Made by a program: the position numbers and the translations under genes
The notes under the pieces: model-generated
What the model saw: only the letters and a program-made list of their open reading frames with translations
Told to the model about the DNA's origin: nothing
The model's database searches: none
Shown here: positions 9,561 through 20,385 of the stretch, one piece after another
Layout of the letters: the number at the start of each line of letters is the position of its first letter
Numbering within the stretch: the stretch's first letter is position 1
NCBI GenBank assembly: GCA_015478945.1
Contig: JABUQX010002939.1
Span: 20,001-47,812 of the forward strand
Length of the DNA stretch: 27,812 bases
Direction of reading: 5' to 3'
Origin: Trachelipus rathkii
Taxonomy: Eukaryota; Arthropoda; Malacostraca; Isopoda; Trachelipodidae

Positions 9561-10300
9561 AATATATTCGTCCCTGGTACTTTCGTGGCCCACCTATAGA
9601 TGCGTGGTCTCCCTTCTGAAGTAGTTGTCTAGGGTTGTGACACTTCTCAGGACGTGACTGGCTTTATTTCCTCCGGCGAACTTCTGTCTTCCTGAATCCC
9701 CGTCAAGTCGTTTGAGCCGTTGTATAGAGGCTTCCTTACTTTCTTCTTAAGTTTCCTCCTGAAGCTTCCTTTAGTCCTCAAGATTGCGGAGTCTTTTTCA
9801 GGTTCTTGTTATCCCTCTTCTCTTGCAATCTTCAGTAAATCCAAGGTTGTACCAGGAAGGTTTGCAGAAATGAAATGAGAATAACTAACCTTAACCTTTT
9901 AATCTTCGCTAAACTTAGGTAACACACGTCAAGGAGTCTTGATATGAAGAGCGGCGAACAAAGAATGAATGCATATATGTATAATGCTCGCTCTTTATTC
10001 ATTCCCTATCTAACAAAAACGCTTACTTGTATATTGCTATAATATTTTCAATTTTCTTAAAATTATTTCAAAAATAAACTTACAATATTAAATATTATTA
10101 AAAACAAAATAAATTATTCTGAAATATTTTCACAATCTAAAAGTATTTGAATTAAATGAATGGAAGAATTACTCTATTCTTATAAAAAATTATAAAAATA
10201 CTAAATTAATTGAGAAAAGCAGATCCTCACTAATAATATACTCAAAAGCATTTCTAATGATGATAATGCTGCTTAACCTTTCTTATTCATCTGTGATAAT
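9557..10300 (-). repeat. 3' LTR of the Gmr1-like element
   Basis: Closely matches 19545-20292. Both share CGTCCCTGGTACTTTCGTGG near the outer edge, AGTAGTTGTCTAGGGTTGTG and the terminal CATCTGTGATAATAT. The TG seen at the edge of the other LTR is lost here, where a TA array touches the boundary. On the minus strand an AATAAA lies at 9999-9994 near a TATA-like stretch, which could serve transcription or polyadenylation. Confidence 0.85.
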
Positions 10301-10301
10301 A

Positions 10302-10313
10302 TCCCCCTTATTA
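10302..10313 (-). other. Polypurine tract
   Basis: On the minus strand TAATAAGGGGGA lies directly inside the 3' LTR and about 50 bp after the RNase H stop codon. This is the expected place of the plus-strand priming site of an LTR element. Confidence 0.65.
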
Positions 10314-10361
10314 AGATGAAGAAACGGATTCTGAGTATTCCTCTATTTTCTTCATCATGAT

Positions 10362-11029
10362 TTACAGATGAATTCTACTAAGGTAATCTGCTCCTACATT
10401 TTCCTCACCGCTGATCGATTTTAACAAGAACTTGTATTTCTGTAGGAATAGCGCCCACCTCATAATCCGGGGATTCTCGAACTTTGACTTTTGCATGTAC
10501 GTAAGCGGTTTGTGGTCGGTTTGAAGAACGAATTCTTTGCCGTAAAGATAATGAATATTATCGCGATTCCTTCCTTTTCCATGGTCGCGTACCTCTTTTC
10601 TCTATCAGACAGCTTCTTACTTGCGACTGGAAAAACACCGTCTTCTTTTTCTTGCATCAATACCGCTCCAAGGGCCCCATCACTGGCGTCAGTTTGCAAG
10701 ATAAACCTTTGATTTAAATCCGGTAGTCTTAATATTGGTTCACGCAACAATACATTCTTCAAATTAATGAACGCTCTTTCGCAACTATCCGTCCATATTA
10801 TTTTATTCGGTTGACCCTTTTTAGTCAAGTCCGTCAGGGGACTAGCGACCGCGGCGTAGTTAGGTATGAATTCTCTATAGTATCCTGTTAATCCTAAAAA
10901 CGATCTTATTCCCTTTTTCGTTTCTGGTTTTGTTGCGTCCCTTATTTTTCTTATGTTATGCTCCTGTAATCCCACTCTTCCTCCCACGATGTCGTGTCCT
11001 AGGAATTCAATGTTCTTCATTCCGAACTC
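10362..11029 (-). pseudogene. pol: RT thumb and RNase H domains of the Gmr1-like pol
   Basis: RNase H degrades the RNA template during reverse transcription. The open frame from 11020 reads MKNIEFLGHDIVGG, then FLGLTGYYREFIPNY (RT connection), then ILQTDASDGALGAVL with the first catalytic Asp, and KRYATMEKEGIAI with the catalytic Glu. A frameshift near 10555 leads into TAKNSFF; in the neighbouring frame the sequence continues YGKEFVLQTDHKPLTYM with the next Asp, and then ENVGADYLSRIHL and a stop at 10364-10362. A stop at 11029-11027 (TGA where Cys is usual, before EFGMKN) separates it from the RT. Because pol ends here and the LTR follows at once, RNase H is the last domain, which fixes the unusual order. 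Confidence 0.85.
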
Positions 11030-11660
11030 TCATTTCGATGGTCTTACCGTGAAGCCTGATTCCCTCAACCGTCTCATCAATTCTTCTATTTCCTCGAGGT
11101 GTTCTTTCCAATTTTCGGTATATACTATCACGTCATAAATGTAACTTTCCGTATTCCGCATTCCCTTGAGCACTTTCCTCATGGCCCTTACAAGGGTCGC
11201 CCCCGAGTTCACTAACCCAAACGGCATCTTCAGGAACTCGTAATGGCCATCTTGCGTAACGAACGCCGTCTTCTCTATATCATCTTCATCCTTCGGTATT
11301 TGCCAATACCCTTTGCTGAGATCCACTTTCGAGAAATATTTTGCTTTCCCGATCTTAGCAAATAACTCTTCTGTTGTAATCATCGGCTCGGGATCGAATA
11401 CTGTTATCCTATTTAATTTGCTTTAATCTGCACAAATACGATTACTTCCGTCTTTCTTTTTAACGATTACAATGGGGGAGGCGTATGCTGACGTTGATTC
11501 TTTAATTATCCCTATTTCCAACATTTTATTTATCTCTGTTCTCAATTCTTCTCTTAATGCGTGCGGAATGGGATACGCTTTTGATCTCACTGGTTCGTTA
11601 GTAGTCAATTTTATCTTATGCTGTTCAATTTTCGCTGTTCCAGGCGCATCCGTAAAGATC
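11030..11660 (-). pseudogene. pol: Reverse transcriptase domain of the Gmr1-like pol
   Basis: Copies the element RNA into DNA. It reads FTDAPGTAKIEQHKI (about 11660-11615), PVRSKAYPIPHALREELR, SAYASPIVIVKKKDGSNRIC, a stop at 11425-11423 where YRKLN normally begins, then AKYFSKVDLSKGYWQIP with the motif A Asp, and MPFGLVNSGATLVRAM. The catalytic YxDD box is YIYD (about 11155), so the first Asp of the pair is lost. All three blocks 11608-11423, 11383-11030 and 11020-10460 are in one frame, so damage is mainly point stops. The upstream linker joins the integrase C-terminus through one frameshift near 11690. Confidence 0.88.
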
Positions 11661-11673
11661 GATTTGTATCTTT

Positions 11674-12493
11674 TTATGATCCTATATATATCTGTTCTCG
11701 CTCTTCTAACGATAATTGCTCACCAATGCTTACTTCGTCTATTGTTTCTTTAGACTCGCAATTGACTAACTCTAAACAGTCTCCATTGTCACGGGTTTCG
11801 TCATCAGTGGCCTCCAAAATCACGATTCCCCCTACTTCAGTCACTTCCGCGTCAGTGTTATCTCTTTCTACGTATGCTTTTAAAAGTTTTGCGTGGTACG
11901 TTTTTACATTGTTTCCCTTTTGTATCCCGTAATTATTCCCTCCTCTTTCTTCAGCGACGATGAATGGTCCTTTCCATTGCATATATAATTTGTTGCTTTC
12001 GGTCGGTAATAGCATAAGTACCTTTTCCCCTTTCTTGAATTTTCGATCCTTCGCTTTCCGATCATAATAATGTTTATCTAATTTGAGCCCTTTTTAAATT
12101 CTCTTGAGCTATTTTCATTGTTTCCTCCAACTTTTCGCGCAATTCAAATACGTACTGTTAACTATTCTTTACTTCATCTTCACGAATTTCTTCTGTCCAT
12201 AACTCTTTCAGAAATTATAATGGTCCTAGGTATTTCGGCCATTCCTTTTTTTGTTCGTGACATAACCTTTTTAACATTTGCTTCAACGTCCCATTATATC
12301 TCTCCACAAGTCCGTTACACATGGGATGATATGGCGTCGTATGAAGCTGTCGAATCTTTAACAAACTAGTTACCGCTTTCATGCATTCTGACGTAAATTG
12401 CGTACCTAAATCGGTGAGGATTTCCTCCGGTATACCGATTCTACAATAAATATTAACAAGAGCTTCGGCTACGGTATTTGAAATGATTTTCAT
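11674..12493 (-). pseudogene. pol: Integrase C-terminal half and linker to RT, Gmr1-like pol
   Basis: Inserts the DNA copy into the host genome. From 12493 the frame repeats the end of the core domain (NIYCRIGIPEEILTDLG with the second catalytic Asp), then LHTTPYHPMCNGLVERYNG with the catalytic Glu, and KEWPKYLGPL to a stop at 12215. After stops and shifts between 12215 and 12020 come ELREKLEETMKIAQENLKRA and, from 12015, LLPTESNKLYMQWKGPFIVA, a GPY/F-type C-terminal module, then KTYHAKLLKAYVERDNTD. An acidic linker (VILEATDDETRDNGD) ends in QLSLEEREQIY, which after one frameshift enters the RT. Residues 1-6 of the open frame (MKIISN) are foreign sequence from the insert. Confidence 0.87.
12380..12480. 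repeat. 101-bp duplication of integrase sequence, left copy
   Basis: Aligns without gaps to 17150-17250 with about four mismatches. Together the two copies flank the 4.7-kb insert in the integrase gene, in the same orientation. Confidence 0.9.
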
Positions 12494-12504
12494 AAACTGT
12501 CTAA

Positions 12505-12573
12505 TTTAATAATAAAAATATAATAATAACAAAAAAACAAAAAATAATAATAATATAATAATAATAATAATGG
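12505..12573. repeat. (TAA)n-rich tract
   Basis: TAA/ATA and A-rich trinucleotide repeats located right at the left edge of the insert in integrase. A simple repeat of this sort is often seen at the tail of a non-LTR insertion, but no such element is recognised here. Confidence 0.7.
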
Positions 12574-13286
12574 AATCACTATAGCATCGATCTGGGGGCT
12601 GGATGGTGATTGTATTCAAGTAAAGCATTTTCATGAAACCTTCGCATTCACCTCGCAATTCAGTTCCCCTGCGAAAATGAAAATTTATGAGTATACCACT
12701 TGGCCTTGTGCATACTATTATTAGGTTAGAATGATAAATATAGCATAAAAAAGGGGGCTTCTAACTTCAATTCGGATGATCGCATATGCCAAATCATCCA
12801 AGTTGGCCCCTTTAACTCCACAATTACCCTTCAGCTCTACTATTACCCTTCATCTACCATATATCTATACTGGGACAATATATATAGGAGAAATTGAATT
12901 TTCCCAGCAATAGTATGGGTAGCTATAGTAATAAATAGGTCTAAAAGGTTTTAATTTAAGATATGAAGCCTATCCAAGTTGGCCCCTTCAACTACACAAT
13001 TACCCTTCAATTACCTTTCATACTAAATCAATTTTATTTCGCTGAAACTAAATGAATTACTAGTAAGGTAGTTTCGAATTAAGGAGCATGAAACCATGCG
13101 AGTCTAAGGTGCATATTATTTGTTTGGTCGACTCAACTGAAGTAGAATAAAATTATATTTTTTAAGTTCTGATATTCCACTTATACATAAAATATAAAAA
13201 TGAAATTGAGCAGGTTTATTATTTTTTATCCAAGTATTTAGGCTATAACAGAAAGAGACAATGAATAGAAAAAAGACCTTTCTTAC
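12574..13286. other. Unidentified insert sequence with hairpin and internal duplication
   Basis: A stem-loop lies at 12748-12813: AAAGGGGGC pairs with GGCCCCTTT, AACTT with AAGTT, and GGATGAT with ATCATCC around a 12-nt loop. The sequence ATCCAAGTTGGCCCCTT plus the following CACAATTACCCTTCA recurs at about 12795-12833 and 12972-13009. No open frame. Probably older insert sequence into which the inner LTR element jumped. Confidence 0.5.
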
Positions 13287-13824
13287 CTTGAAGTTTCTTT
13301 AATTAATTCAGCTTTCTTAGTGAGCGCTGAAGTTCCATTAATTTGGCCTAATAGCTATTTTCGGCCTGTGTTACTGTAACTTCTCATACAAGGATCTGGG
13401 GATAGAATAGGATTCTGCGGGAATTAAAATTTAGTGTGAAGTCATCACTAATGGAATTTCACTATCAAAAATAGATAAATTTTTTGTTTTTTATGATAAA
13501 TTTTGGTCGGCCTAATTTTTTCTCGCCTTCGCTGCTCTAGGTCTGTTTCGAAAGTAAATAATCGAACATCACCTTCTCCTCGTGGGCAGGATTTTTTCTG
13601 TGGGGGTCATAAAAGTTTTCTCAGGACTCGGGACAAAGTTTTTTTTTTTTCTTTCAATGAATTGATTTGATTTAAAGCTTTTTTTTTTGAAGATGGAGAG
13701 CTATAGGTAGAAAGATTAATTTTCCTTAACCATTATCTCTTTCTTCAAATTTAAATGTTAAACCTGAGAAATCATTAAAGTATAACAATAATAAACTAAA
13801 AATTTAAATTAGTTAGTATATTTC
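13287..13824 (-). repeat. Putative 3' LTR of inner BEL/Pao-like element
   Basis: About 538 bp that recurs as a direct repeat at 16446-16986. They share TTGAAGTTTCTTTAATTA at one edge, GAGCGCTGAAGTTCCATTAA, TCTCATACAAGGATCTGGGG, CATCACCTTCTCCTCGTGGG and TCTTTCTTCAAATTTAAATG. Most of the first 330 bp is nearly identical; a block near 13615-13640 differs. The + strand edge begins TG after a C. Assigned as LTR because it flanks a gag-protease gene. Confidence 0.7.
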
Positions 13825-14178
13825 AGATGTGTTTCAATTCAACTGAACGTCGGGAACCTCGATCAATTCGCTACCTCTACCAAAGTAAAATCTGCTTAAG
13901 TTACTATAATCAATTTATCAAAGTTCACTCGTTAGCATAAAATTTTCCTAATGTTCAATTTACTCCCTTAAACAATTTGCAGTATTCACAGGAGATATAT
14001 TTTTTATTATTCCGATTAATCTGATACCAAACAATAAATAAAAAAAAACTCTTATATTATCAAATCTCGATCTATAGACTTCCAAAAATTCCGAAAATTA
14101 ACTGCTTTTAATAAACTACTAAAGTTATCTATCAGGTTTCTAAATTCAAAAAAAACTATCAAATATCTGTTAGGCAAC
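13825..14178. other. Noncoding 3' region of the inner element
   Basis: AT-rich, no open frame. A polypurine tract next to the LTR could not be picked out with confidence. Confidence 0.4.
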
Positions 14179-15565
14179 TCAGTATCCTATTAGAGGAGAT
14201 CTGAATGAGCAGGATTTCTTTTTTGGGGGAGGCATTTTATAGTAAGAGTACAACCCTTCAATTAAATGTTTTTTCCTTTCGCACAAAGGTTTACTATCTT
14301 GACTCAAAGGTTTGACTAATCCTCCCTTATTTTTCCTCTCACTTACTTCTATGGGACTTTCCTCATATTCATTCATGTCTAATAAGGTGATTTTATTACA
14401 GTATACTTCTAACTTATCTTCAGTAATCCCTCTTAACTCTATCACTTCCCCAGAATCATCTAGAACTCCATATTCATTCATACTTTCAGTTCTGCACTCT
14501 CCCCCGTCATCTGCTAGATCATCATGACTCTTGGTCTCTAAGTGAGTAGTCATGCTATAGGCATTGGAGGAGAGTTGGGGAACATTGGTATGTTCAGCTT
14601 CTTTATTATGGGGAAGATGTTTTAAGTCTTTAAGGATCCTTTCAGAATCTCCTTTTAAAATAACACCAATAGGAGTATTAGAATATACAGATTGGGACCC
14701 AAGTAGTACATCAGACTCTGGTATGCAAAAGGTGGATTTAGACCCCAAAATGAGTTCTATATCATCAATTTTTCCGTTAAAATTGATCAGTCTTCTATCA
14801 GCTAAATTGTAACCTTTATCTAAAAATGCTTCTACAATTATGGGAATGTCTGGTAGCTCCAGAGTAATAGAGAGACTAGGGATACATAAAGCTTCAATTA
14901 TATGTTCTTGGTTACCTATCTTTAATGAAATTTCTACAAGTTTTGAATGATAGCTTTGCTTTCTGTTAATACCATTAACGGTTAAATTTATTTTGTTTTT
15001 AAGAACCTTTAAATGGAGTTTTTTTAGCAGTTTTATACGAGACAAAATTACTCTGACATCCGCCATCTTTCAAAACTCTTAACTCTTTTCCTTTAGTGCT
15101 GGCAGTAAATGTTGGAAGGATGGTTTTATTGTGCATGCAAGCTTTGAGGGCGGATGCTGGTATTGTTACTAAGCTACTAGTAGTACTAATTTCATTTTCA
15201 TCTTCACTTTGATATCCCCCTGGGTCATGGTTATTATTGTTAGGGCTACTACTTCTATTTTCCTTGTTTTTAGTTTGGTAATTTCTATTATCTGAATTAG
15301 AGTTGTTTTGGTGGCACAAATAAGAAAAATGATATTGGTTGCATTTTCTACATGCACTTTTAAACTTAAATCTACATTCAGATGTAGGGTGTTCATTAGC
15401 ACATTTTGTACAGATATTAAATTTCCTGATTTCTTTCAATTTGGAGATAGGATCTGGAAAATTAGTACACTTATATATCAGATGGGAAGCCTCCTTGGAA
15501 TTCTTGACACAAAGGATGCAATTGAATGTAGGAATATTGGCAGCATAGGAGGAAATTACTTTTTT
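14179..15565 (-). pseudogene. Gag zinc-knuckle plus DUF1758-type aspartic protease protein, BEL/Pao-like
   Basis: Packages element RNA and processes the polyprotein. The frame opens after a poly-A stretch near 15565 without a clear ATG (ATG 15439 is internal). It reads AANIPTFNCILCVKNSKE, then two CX2CX3HX4C knuckles: CTKCANEHPTSEC and CRKCNQYHFSYLC. A Ser/Asn-rich spacer follows. The protease core is RVLKDGGCQSNFVS (about 15075-15030), with the D-G-G form in place of DTG or DSG. A one-base shift in an A-run near 15024 moves the frame to KLHLKVLKNKINLTVNGINR, then EALCIPSLSITLELPDIP, LADRRLINFNG, IELILGSKSTFCIPESDV and NTPIGVILKGD, the expected DUF1758 order. An acidic tail ends PLIGY at 14179. 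Apart from that single shift it is open for about 460 residues, the best-preserved coding region in the window. Confidence 0.72.
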
Positions 15566-15610
15566 TTTTTTTATTTATTTATTTATTTATTTATTAACTC
15601 AAAAACTTAA
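15561..15610. repeat. Poly-T and (TTTA)n tract
   Basis: About 12 T followed by several TTTA units at the upstream end of the inner gag-protease frame, next to the TA array. Confidence 0.9.
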
Positions 15611-15616
15611 GTAGGT

Positions 15617-15950
<334 letters not shown>

Positions 15951-16009
15951 ACATTTATTTATTTTGTCCTGTATCATTTTGTAGAGCGCTAAAACTGGCA
16001 ATATATTTT

Positions 16010-16320
16010 TTTTTTCTTTTTCTGCTTCTTCATAAAGAATTTTCATTTCTATCTGATCCATTTATCTCCTCTTTTTTGATGACTCTCTTTTTCAGTATTT
16101 TCAACATTCTCTTCCTCTTCTATTTCTTGTTCTTAGAATTGGGATTTCCTTCTCTTCCTCTTTTATTTTTACAGTCAAATTAAAACTTGATTTCCTCATT
16201 TTCAATTAAATTTTCTTCCTTCTTGACTTCTTCTTTATTTCTTTGGGCACACAATACACCATCAAAGTCCCTCTTTCATCAAGCTCTTCTCTAAACTTTT
16301 TAAGATTATTTTATTTTTAT
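16010..16320 (-). pseudogene. Decayed Lys/Glu-rich segment, probably 5' gag of the inner element
   Basis: The minus strand is strongly purine-rich and reads in pieces such as REELDERGTLMVYCVPKEI and VKIKEEEKEIPILRTRN, with several stops. Position between the 5' LTR and the zinc knuckles fits an N-terminal gag or coiled-coil part. No conserved motif, so the assignment rests on context. Confidence 0.35.
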
Positions 16321-16445
16321 AAATTATTCGAGTAAAGTAAAATTACATGTTTCAATCTGTAAGCATACTTCCGCCCACTTCGGCACTCGCCTCTTCCTTT
16401 CCGAAAGAGAATTCAGTCATTCTGGCGCTATACAAGCAACAAGTT

Positions 16446-16986
16446 CTTGAAGTTTCTTTAATTATTTAATTCAGCTTTCTTAGTGAGCGCTGAAGTTCCA
16501 TTAATTTGGCCTAATAGCTATTTTCGGCCTGTGTTACTGTAACTTCTCATACAAGGATCTGGGGATAGGATAGGATTCTGCGGGAATTAAAATTTAGTGT
16601 GAAGTCATCACTAATGGAATTTCACTATCAAAAATAGATAAATTTTTTGTTTTTTATGATAAATTTTGGTCGGCCTAATTTTTTCTCGCCTTCGCTGCTC
16701 TAGGTCTGTTTCGAAAGTAAATAATCGAACATCACCTTCTCCTCGTGGGCAGGATTTTTTCTGTGGGGGTCATAAAAGTTGCCACTTTTGGGGAAAAAGT
16801 TTTTTTTTTCTTTTTCAGTGAAATTGCTTTGATTTAAAGCTTTTTTTTGAAGATGGAGAGCTATAGGGTAGAAAGATTAATTTTCCTAACCATTATCTCT
16901 TTCTTCAAATTTAAATGTTAAAACTGAGAAATCATTAAGTAATAAAAATATAAACTAAAAATTTAATAAATTATTTAATATATTTA
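16446..16986 (-). repeat. Putative 5' LTR of inner BEL/Pao-like element
   Basis: Direct repeat partner of 13287-13824. The first 330 bp differ at only a few positions. The block following CATAAAAGTT differs clearly from the other copy. Confidence 0.7.
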
Positions 16987-17017
16987 AGAGACTCATTTAC
17001 TTCTATTTTTATTTAAT

Positions 17018-17058
17018 TTTTGGCTTATATAAATATTTTTGGCTTATATAAATATTTT
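17018..17058. repeat. Two tandem 22-bp units
   Basis: TTTTTGGCTTATATAAATAT is repeated back to back immediately before the interrupted integrase begins. Confidence 0.85.
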
Positions 17059-17814
17059 AAGAATGATTATTTTCGCTACTTGGCAGAAAGAAATATAACC
17101 GATTGTTAAAGGTTCGCAAAAATAGAAAAACTACGCAGTTTTTTGTACACATGCATTCTGACGTAAATTGCGCACCTAAATCGGTGAGGATTTCCTCCGG
17201 TATACCGATCCTACAATAAATATTAACGAGAGCTTCGGCTACGGTTTTTGTCGTTTTATTCTTCAAGGGTACCGCCTCAGGACATCGTGTCGCGTAATCC
17301 ACCATAGTTAAAATGTATTTATAACCGTCCTCGGATGCTGGTGAAATAGGTCCGATAATGTCCACAGCGACTCTTTTGAATGGTACGTCAACCAGCGGGA
17401 TTTGGGTAAGAGGAGTTCTCGTTACTTTTCCCTTTTGTATTGTTCTTTGGCATACGTCGCATGAATGGCAATACCGCGTATAATGTCGTCCGTCACTTGG
17501 CCATAAAAAATTCAACAGTTTTCGCCTCGCGTCTTACTTATACCGAGATGTCCTCCCAGCCTAGATTCATGCGCAACTTCATTAATTCGGTTCTGAGCCG
17601 TTTCGGGGCTACTAATCTTTTTATTATTTACCGGTTGTTTTCTCACCCATTCTATATAAACAACCCCCGGTAATATATCGTATTCCACCAGTATAACCAT
17701 ACAACCGTATCTTCTTGACCTGTCCATATAACCGATTAAAAACGGACAGAGACGAGTCGTCTTACTTCTGTTAAGTCGTATCAACTCTTCGGTCAATTTT
17801 TTCAAGAATATCAC
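17057..17814 (-). pseudogene. pol: Integrase N-terminal zinc and core domains, Gmr1-like pol
   Basis: From 17814 the frame reads LTEELIRLNRSKTTRL, LPGVVYIEWVRKQP and VAHESRLGGHLGISKTR, giving the HH half of the HHCC zinc finger, then a frameshift near 17515. The second frame has YCHSCDVCQRTIQKG (the CC half), VAVDIIGPISPASEDGYKY with the first catalytic Asp, and IPEEILTDLGAQFTSECM with the second Asp. It breaks off at 17150, where unrelated DNA begins. The missing part with the catalytic Glu is at 12493-12215, after the 4.7-kb insert. Confidence 0.87.
17150..17250. repeat. 101-bp duplication of integrase sequence, right copy
   Basis: Partner of 12380-12480 with about four mismatches and no gaps. 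Similarity ends sharply at both sides. Confidence 0.9.
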
Positions 17815-17995
17815 ACGGCGGACCGATCTCTATTTTCGGGAGTTCGTCCCCGTCGCGGAAGGTTCGTCCCTCCGTTAATTTCTTTATTCAATCCCAACGC
17901 TGCGATTCGGTTTTTTCCATCATTGTTACATCCGTCGTGACTTTGCTCACTTTATATTTCCATTTATAGAAGGTCGATATCGCATCAGGGAAGAA

Positions 17996-18481
17996 TCACG
18001 CGTCTTCGAACTTCCACCTTAAATAACGGGAGTGTTTACGTAACGGTAAATTCTGGGCGTAAATGGCGCTTCCTCTAATCGTATTATCAGCAAGGAGCAA
18101 ATTCCCCTTCTTGCCGTTTAGTTGCCCCGGGTGTACATATTCCTGTTTCACGAGTACACCACTACATCCGGTATCGCGTAACGTTTGTAATGAATAACCG
18201 TTAACCGTTCCTTTCGATATTGGCATGTTATTTCCTTTTTTCCCTATGATATCGCCGTAAGCCATTCTTACAATCGGTATTAACGTTCCATTTTTTAATT
18301 CTAGAGTTTCTCCTTCTATACTTTCTCTAATTTCTTGTTCCGACGAATGGTCGTCCACATTCGTGATTATACAAGCGGCGGCTTCTGTTCCCTTGTATTT
18401 ACCTCGGCGCGTTGGGTGTCCTTCCTTGATTAAACTACGTCGCCGATACTTCACCCATTCCTGTCTCGTTTCTCTTTCCAT
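17996..18481 (-). pseudogene. pol: Aspartic protease region of the Gmr1-like pol
   Basis: Cleaves the element's polyproteins. The frame 18481-17996 starts at an internal ATG. It contains a basic stretch (YRRRSLIKEGHPTRRG), PIVRMAYGDIIG, and the active site LRDTGCSGVLVKQEYV at residues 101-116, with the catalytic Asp codon at about 18175-18173. It continues GKKGNLLLADNTIRGS, a flap-like and core segment, and ends at LRWKFEDA. Sequence between 17995 and 17815 links to integrase but is frameshifted. The Gly-Asn-Val/Ile 'DLVIGN' C-terminal part seen in the second element (24620) is not clear here. Confidence 0.8.
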
Positions 18482-18499
18482 CCATCGCGATCGTAGTGG

Positions 18500-19405
18500 T
18501 TTTATTATTTATAATTATTAGGTTGACGCATCAAGCTTTATGACCTATCCCATTACATTTGTAGCATCTTACTTCTGATGCCTCCAGCGCTCTCACCTTC
18601 GTGAAATTTTTTTTTTTTTTTTTGTCGGTAATTATCTTGTAGATTTCCGATCTTTTAGATGTCAGCGTGCTGCCGTGAGCTCTAGATAATTGTGCTTCTT
18701 CCACCATAGCTCCTAATGATCTCGTCGTCTTACTCTTAGGATACGTCAGATCTCGGGCATGGCGTGCAGAACTGTTCTACTGTAATGAGGCCTTTGCTAC
18801 ACCCTCATGACGTCTTTCTGTGCTGAGATAGTCTCTACTTATTGTCCAGGAATTGTTCAAGATTATATACTAAATTGTGCGGGTGTCTTCGTTTCTATGG
18901 TTTTTCTTCCTTGAACTTTTTCCTATAACCATTCTCTGTCAGGGTTATATCTTACTAGCAGTGCCTCCTTTAGAGTAGTGTAATTGCTAACAACATCACG
19001 GAGGTAGTCTAGAGTACACCTCTAGGGCACGTCGTTAATAACGGCCTGAGATACAAACCCAGTTTCGCGTTTCCATGCGTTGTGTTCAAGCTAGCTCCTG
19101 CAATATATCCTTTCCGTCGGTAAATCGGGAAAGTTTCGGTATCTTGCTCTTATCTGCAAAGCTTTCGTGGTGTCATTGTTTATCCTCGTCTGATTCGCGA
19201 GCTCCAATCTTTTGAGCTCGTATTCACGCTCCTTCTCTTTTTCCACTCGTTCTTTTTCTTTTTCAAGGGCTTCTTCTTTTCGCCTTTCGGCCTCATCTTT
19301 TCGCCTCGCGGCCTCTGCAGCTCTTTCTTCTGCTATAAAATCTCTGGCCTCTTTGCCTTTCAATCCTAACTCCTGACATAGCTTATGTAACGAGCTATTA
19401 TCCAT
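18500..19405 (-). pseudogene. gag: Gag of the Gmr1-like element
   Basis: Structural protein of the element particle. ATG 19405 gives MDNSSLHKLCQELGLKGKEA, a SAP-like start, followed by a charged coiled-coil region rich in Glu, Lys, Arg and Ala. A shift near 19140 carries the frame into KIPKLSRFTDGKDIL, the start of the gag core. Further pieces are RYNLTENGYRKKFKEEKP (about 18940-18890) and a zinc knuckle, RCYKCNGIGHKA-stop-C, at about 18570-18525, with a stop codon inside the CCHC motif. Many shifts, no long frame. A homologous gag lies at 25261-26345. Confidence 0.75.
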
Positions 19406-19544
19406 TCTTTTTCGTAAGTTTTCAAAGTTTATACAACACTTCCAGTCAAGACGGTGAATTCGTTAGAAGTATCCAGCCAAAGTTTTTTTGCTTTTGAAAT
19501 TTCTAGTGTATCACTAATCATTCACGGAACAGGCCTGCAATTTA

Positions 19545-20287
19545 TGTCACAATATATTCGTCCCTGGTACTTTCGTGGCCCACCTATAGATGTGTGGTCT
19601 CCCTTCTGAAGTAGTTGTCTAGGGTTGTGACACTTCCCAGGTCGTTACTGGCTTTATTTCTTCTGGCGAACTTCTGTCTTCCTGAATTCCCGTCAAGTTG
19701 CTCGAGTCGTTGTATAGAGGCTTCCTTACTTTCTTCTTAAGTTTCCTCCTGAGCTTCCTTTAGGTCCTCAAGATTTTGCGGAGTCTTTTCTCAGGTTCTT
19801 GTTATCCCTCTTCTCTTGCAATCTTCAGTAAATCCAAGGTTGTACCAGGAAGGTTTGCCGAAATGAAATGAGAATAACTAGCCTTAACCTTTTAATCTTC
19901 GCTAAACTTGGGTAACACACGTCAAGGAGTCTTGATATGAAAAGCGGCGAACAAAGAATGAACGCATATATATATATATAATGCTCGCTCTTTTATATCA
20001 TTCCTTCTTAAAACGCTTACTTGTATATTGTATAAATATTTTTACAATTTTTTCTTAATTATTCAAAAATAAACTTAACAATATTAAATATTATTAAAAA
20101 ACTCTTAAAATTAATTCTAAATAATTTTACATCTCTTAAAATTACATCATTAATGATAAATTACTCTATTCTTATAAAAAATGATAAAAATACTAAATTA
20201 ATTGAGAAAAGCAGATCCTCACTAATAATATACTCAAAAGCATTTCTAATGATGATAATGCTGCTTAACCTTTCTTATTCATCTGTG

Positions 20288-20292
<5 letters not shown>
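19545..20292 (-). repeat. 5' LTR of the Gmr1-like element
   Basis: Begins TGTCACAATATATTCG on the + strand, that is, ends TGTGACA on the coding strand. Matches 9557-10300 throughout, with scattered substitutions and small indels, and a short TA expansion at 19967-19981. The outer end meets a TA array. Confidence 0.87.
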
Positions 20293-20369
<77 letters not shown>

Positions 20370-20385
20370 TATATATATATTTATA
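20293..20385. repeat. (TA)n array, right side of the insertion junction
   Basis: Continuation of the TA target array of U copy 2 that was split by the Gmr1-like element. Confidence 0.93.

Noticed and set aside
10491..12369. Several plus-strand frames over pol
   Set aside because: Antisense shadows of RT, RNase H and integrase.
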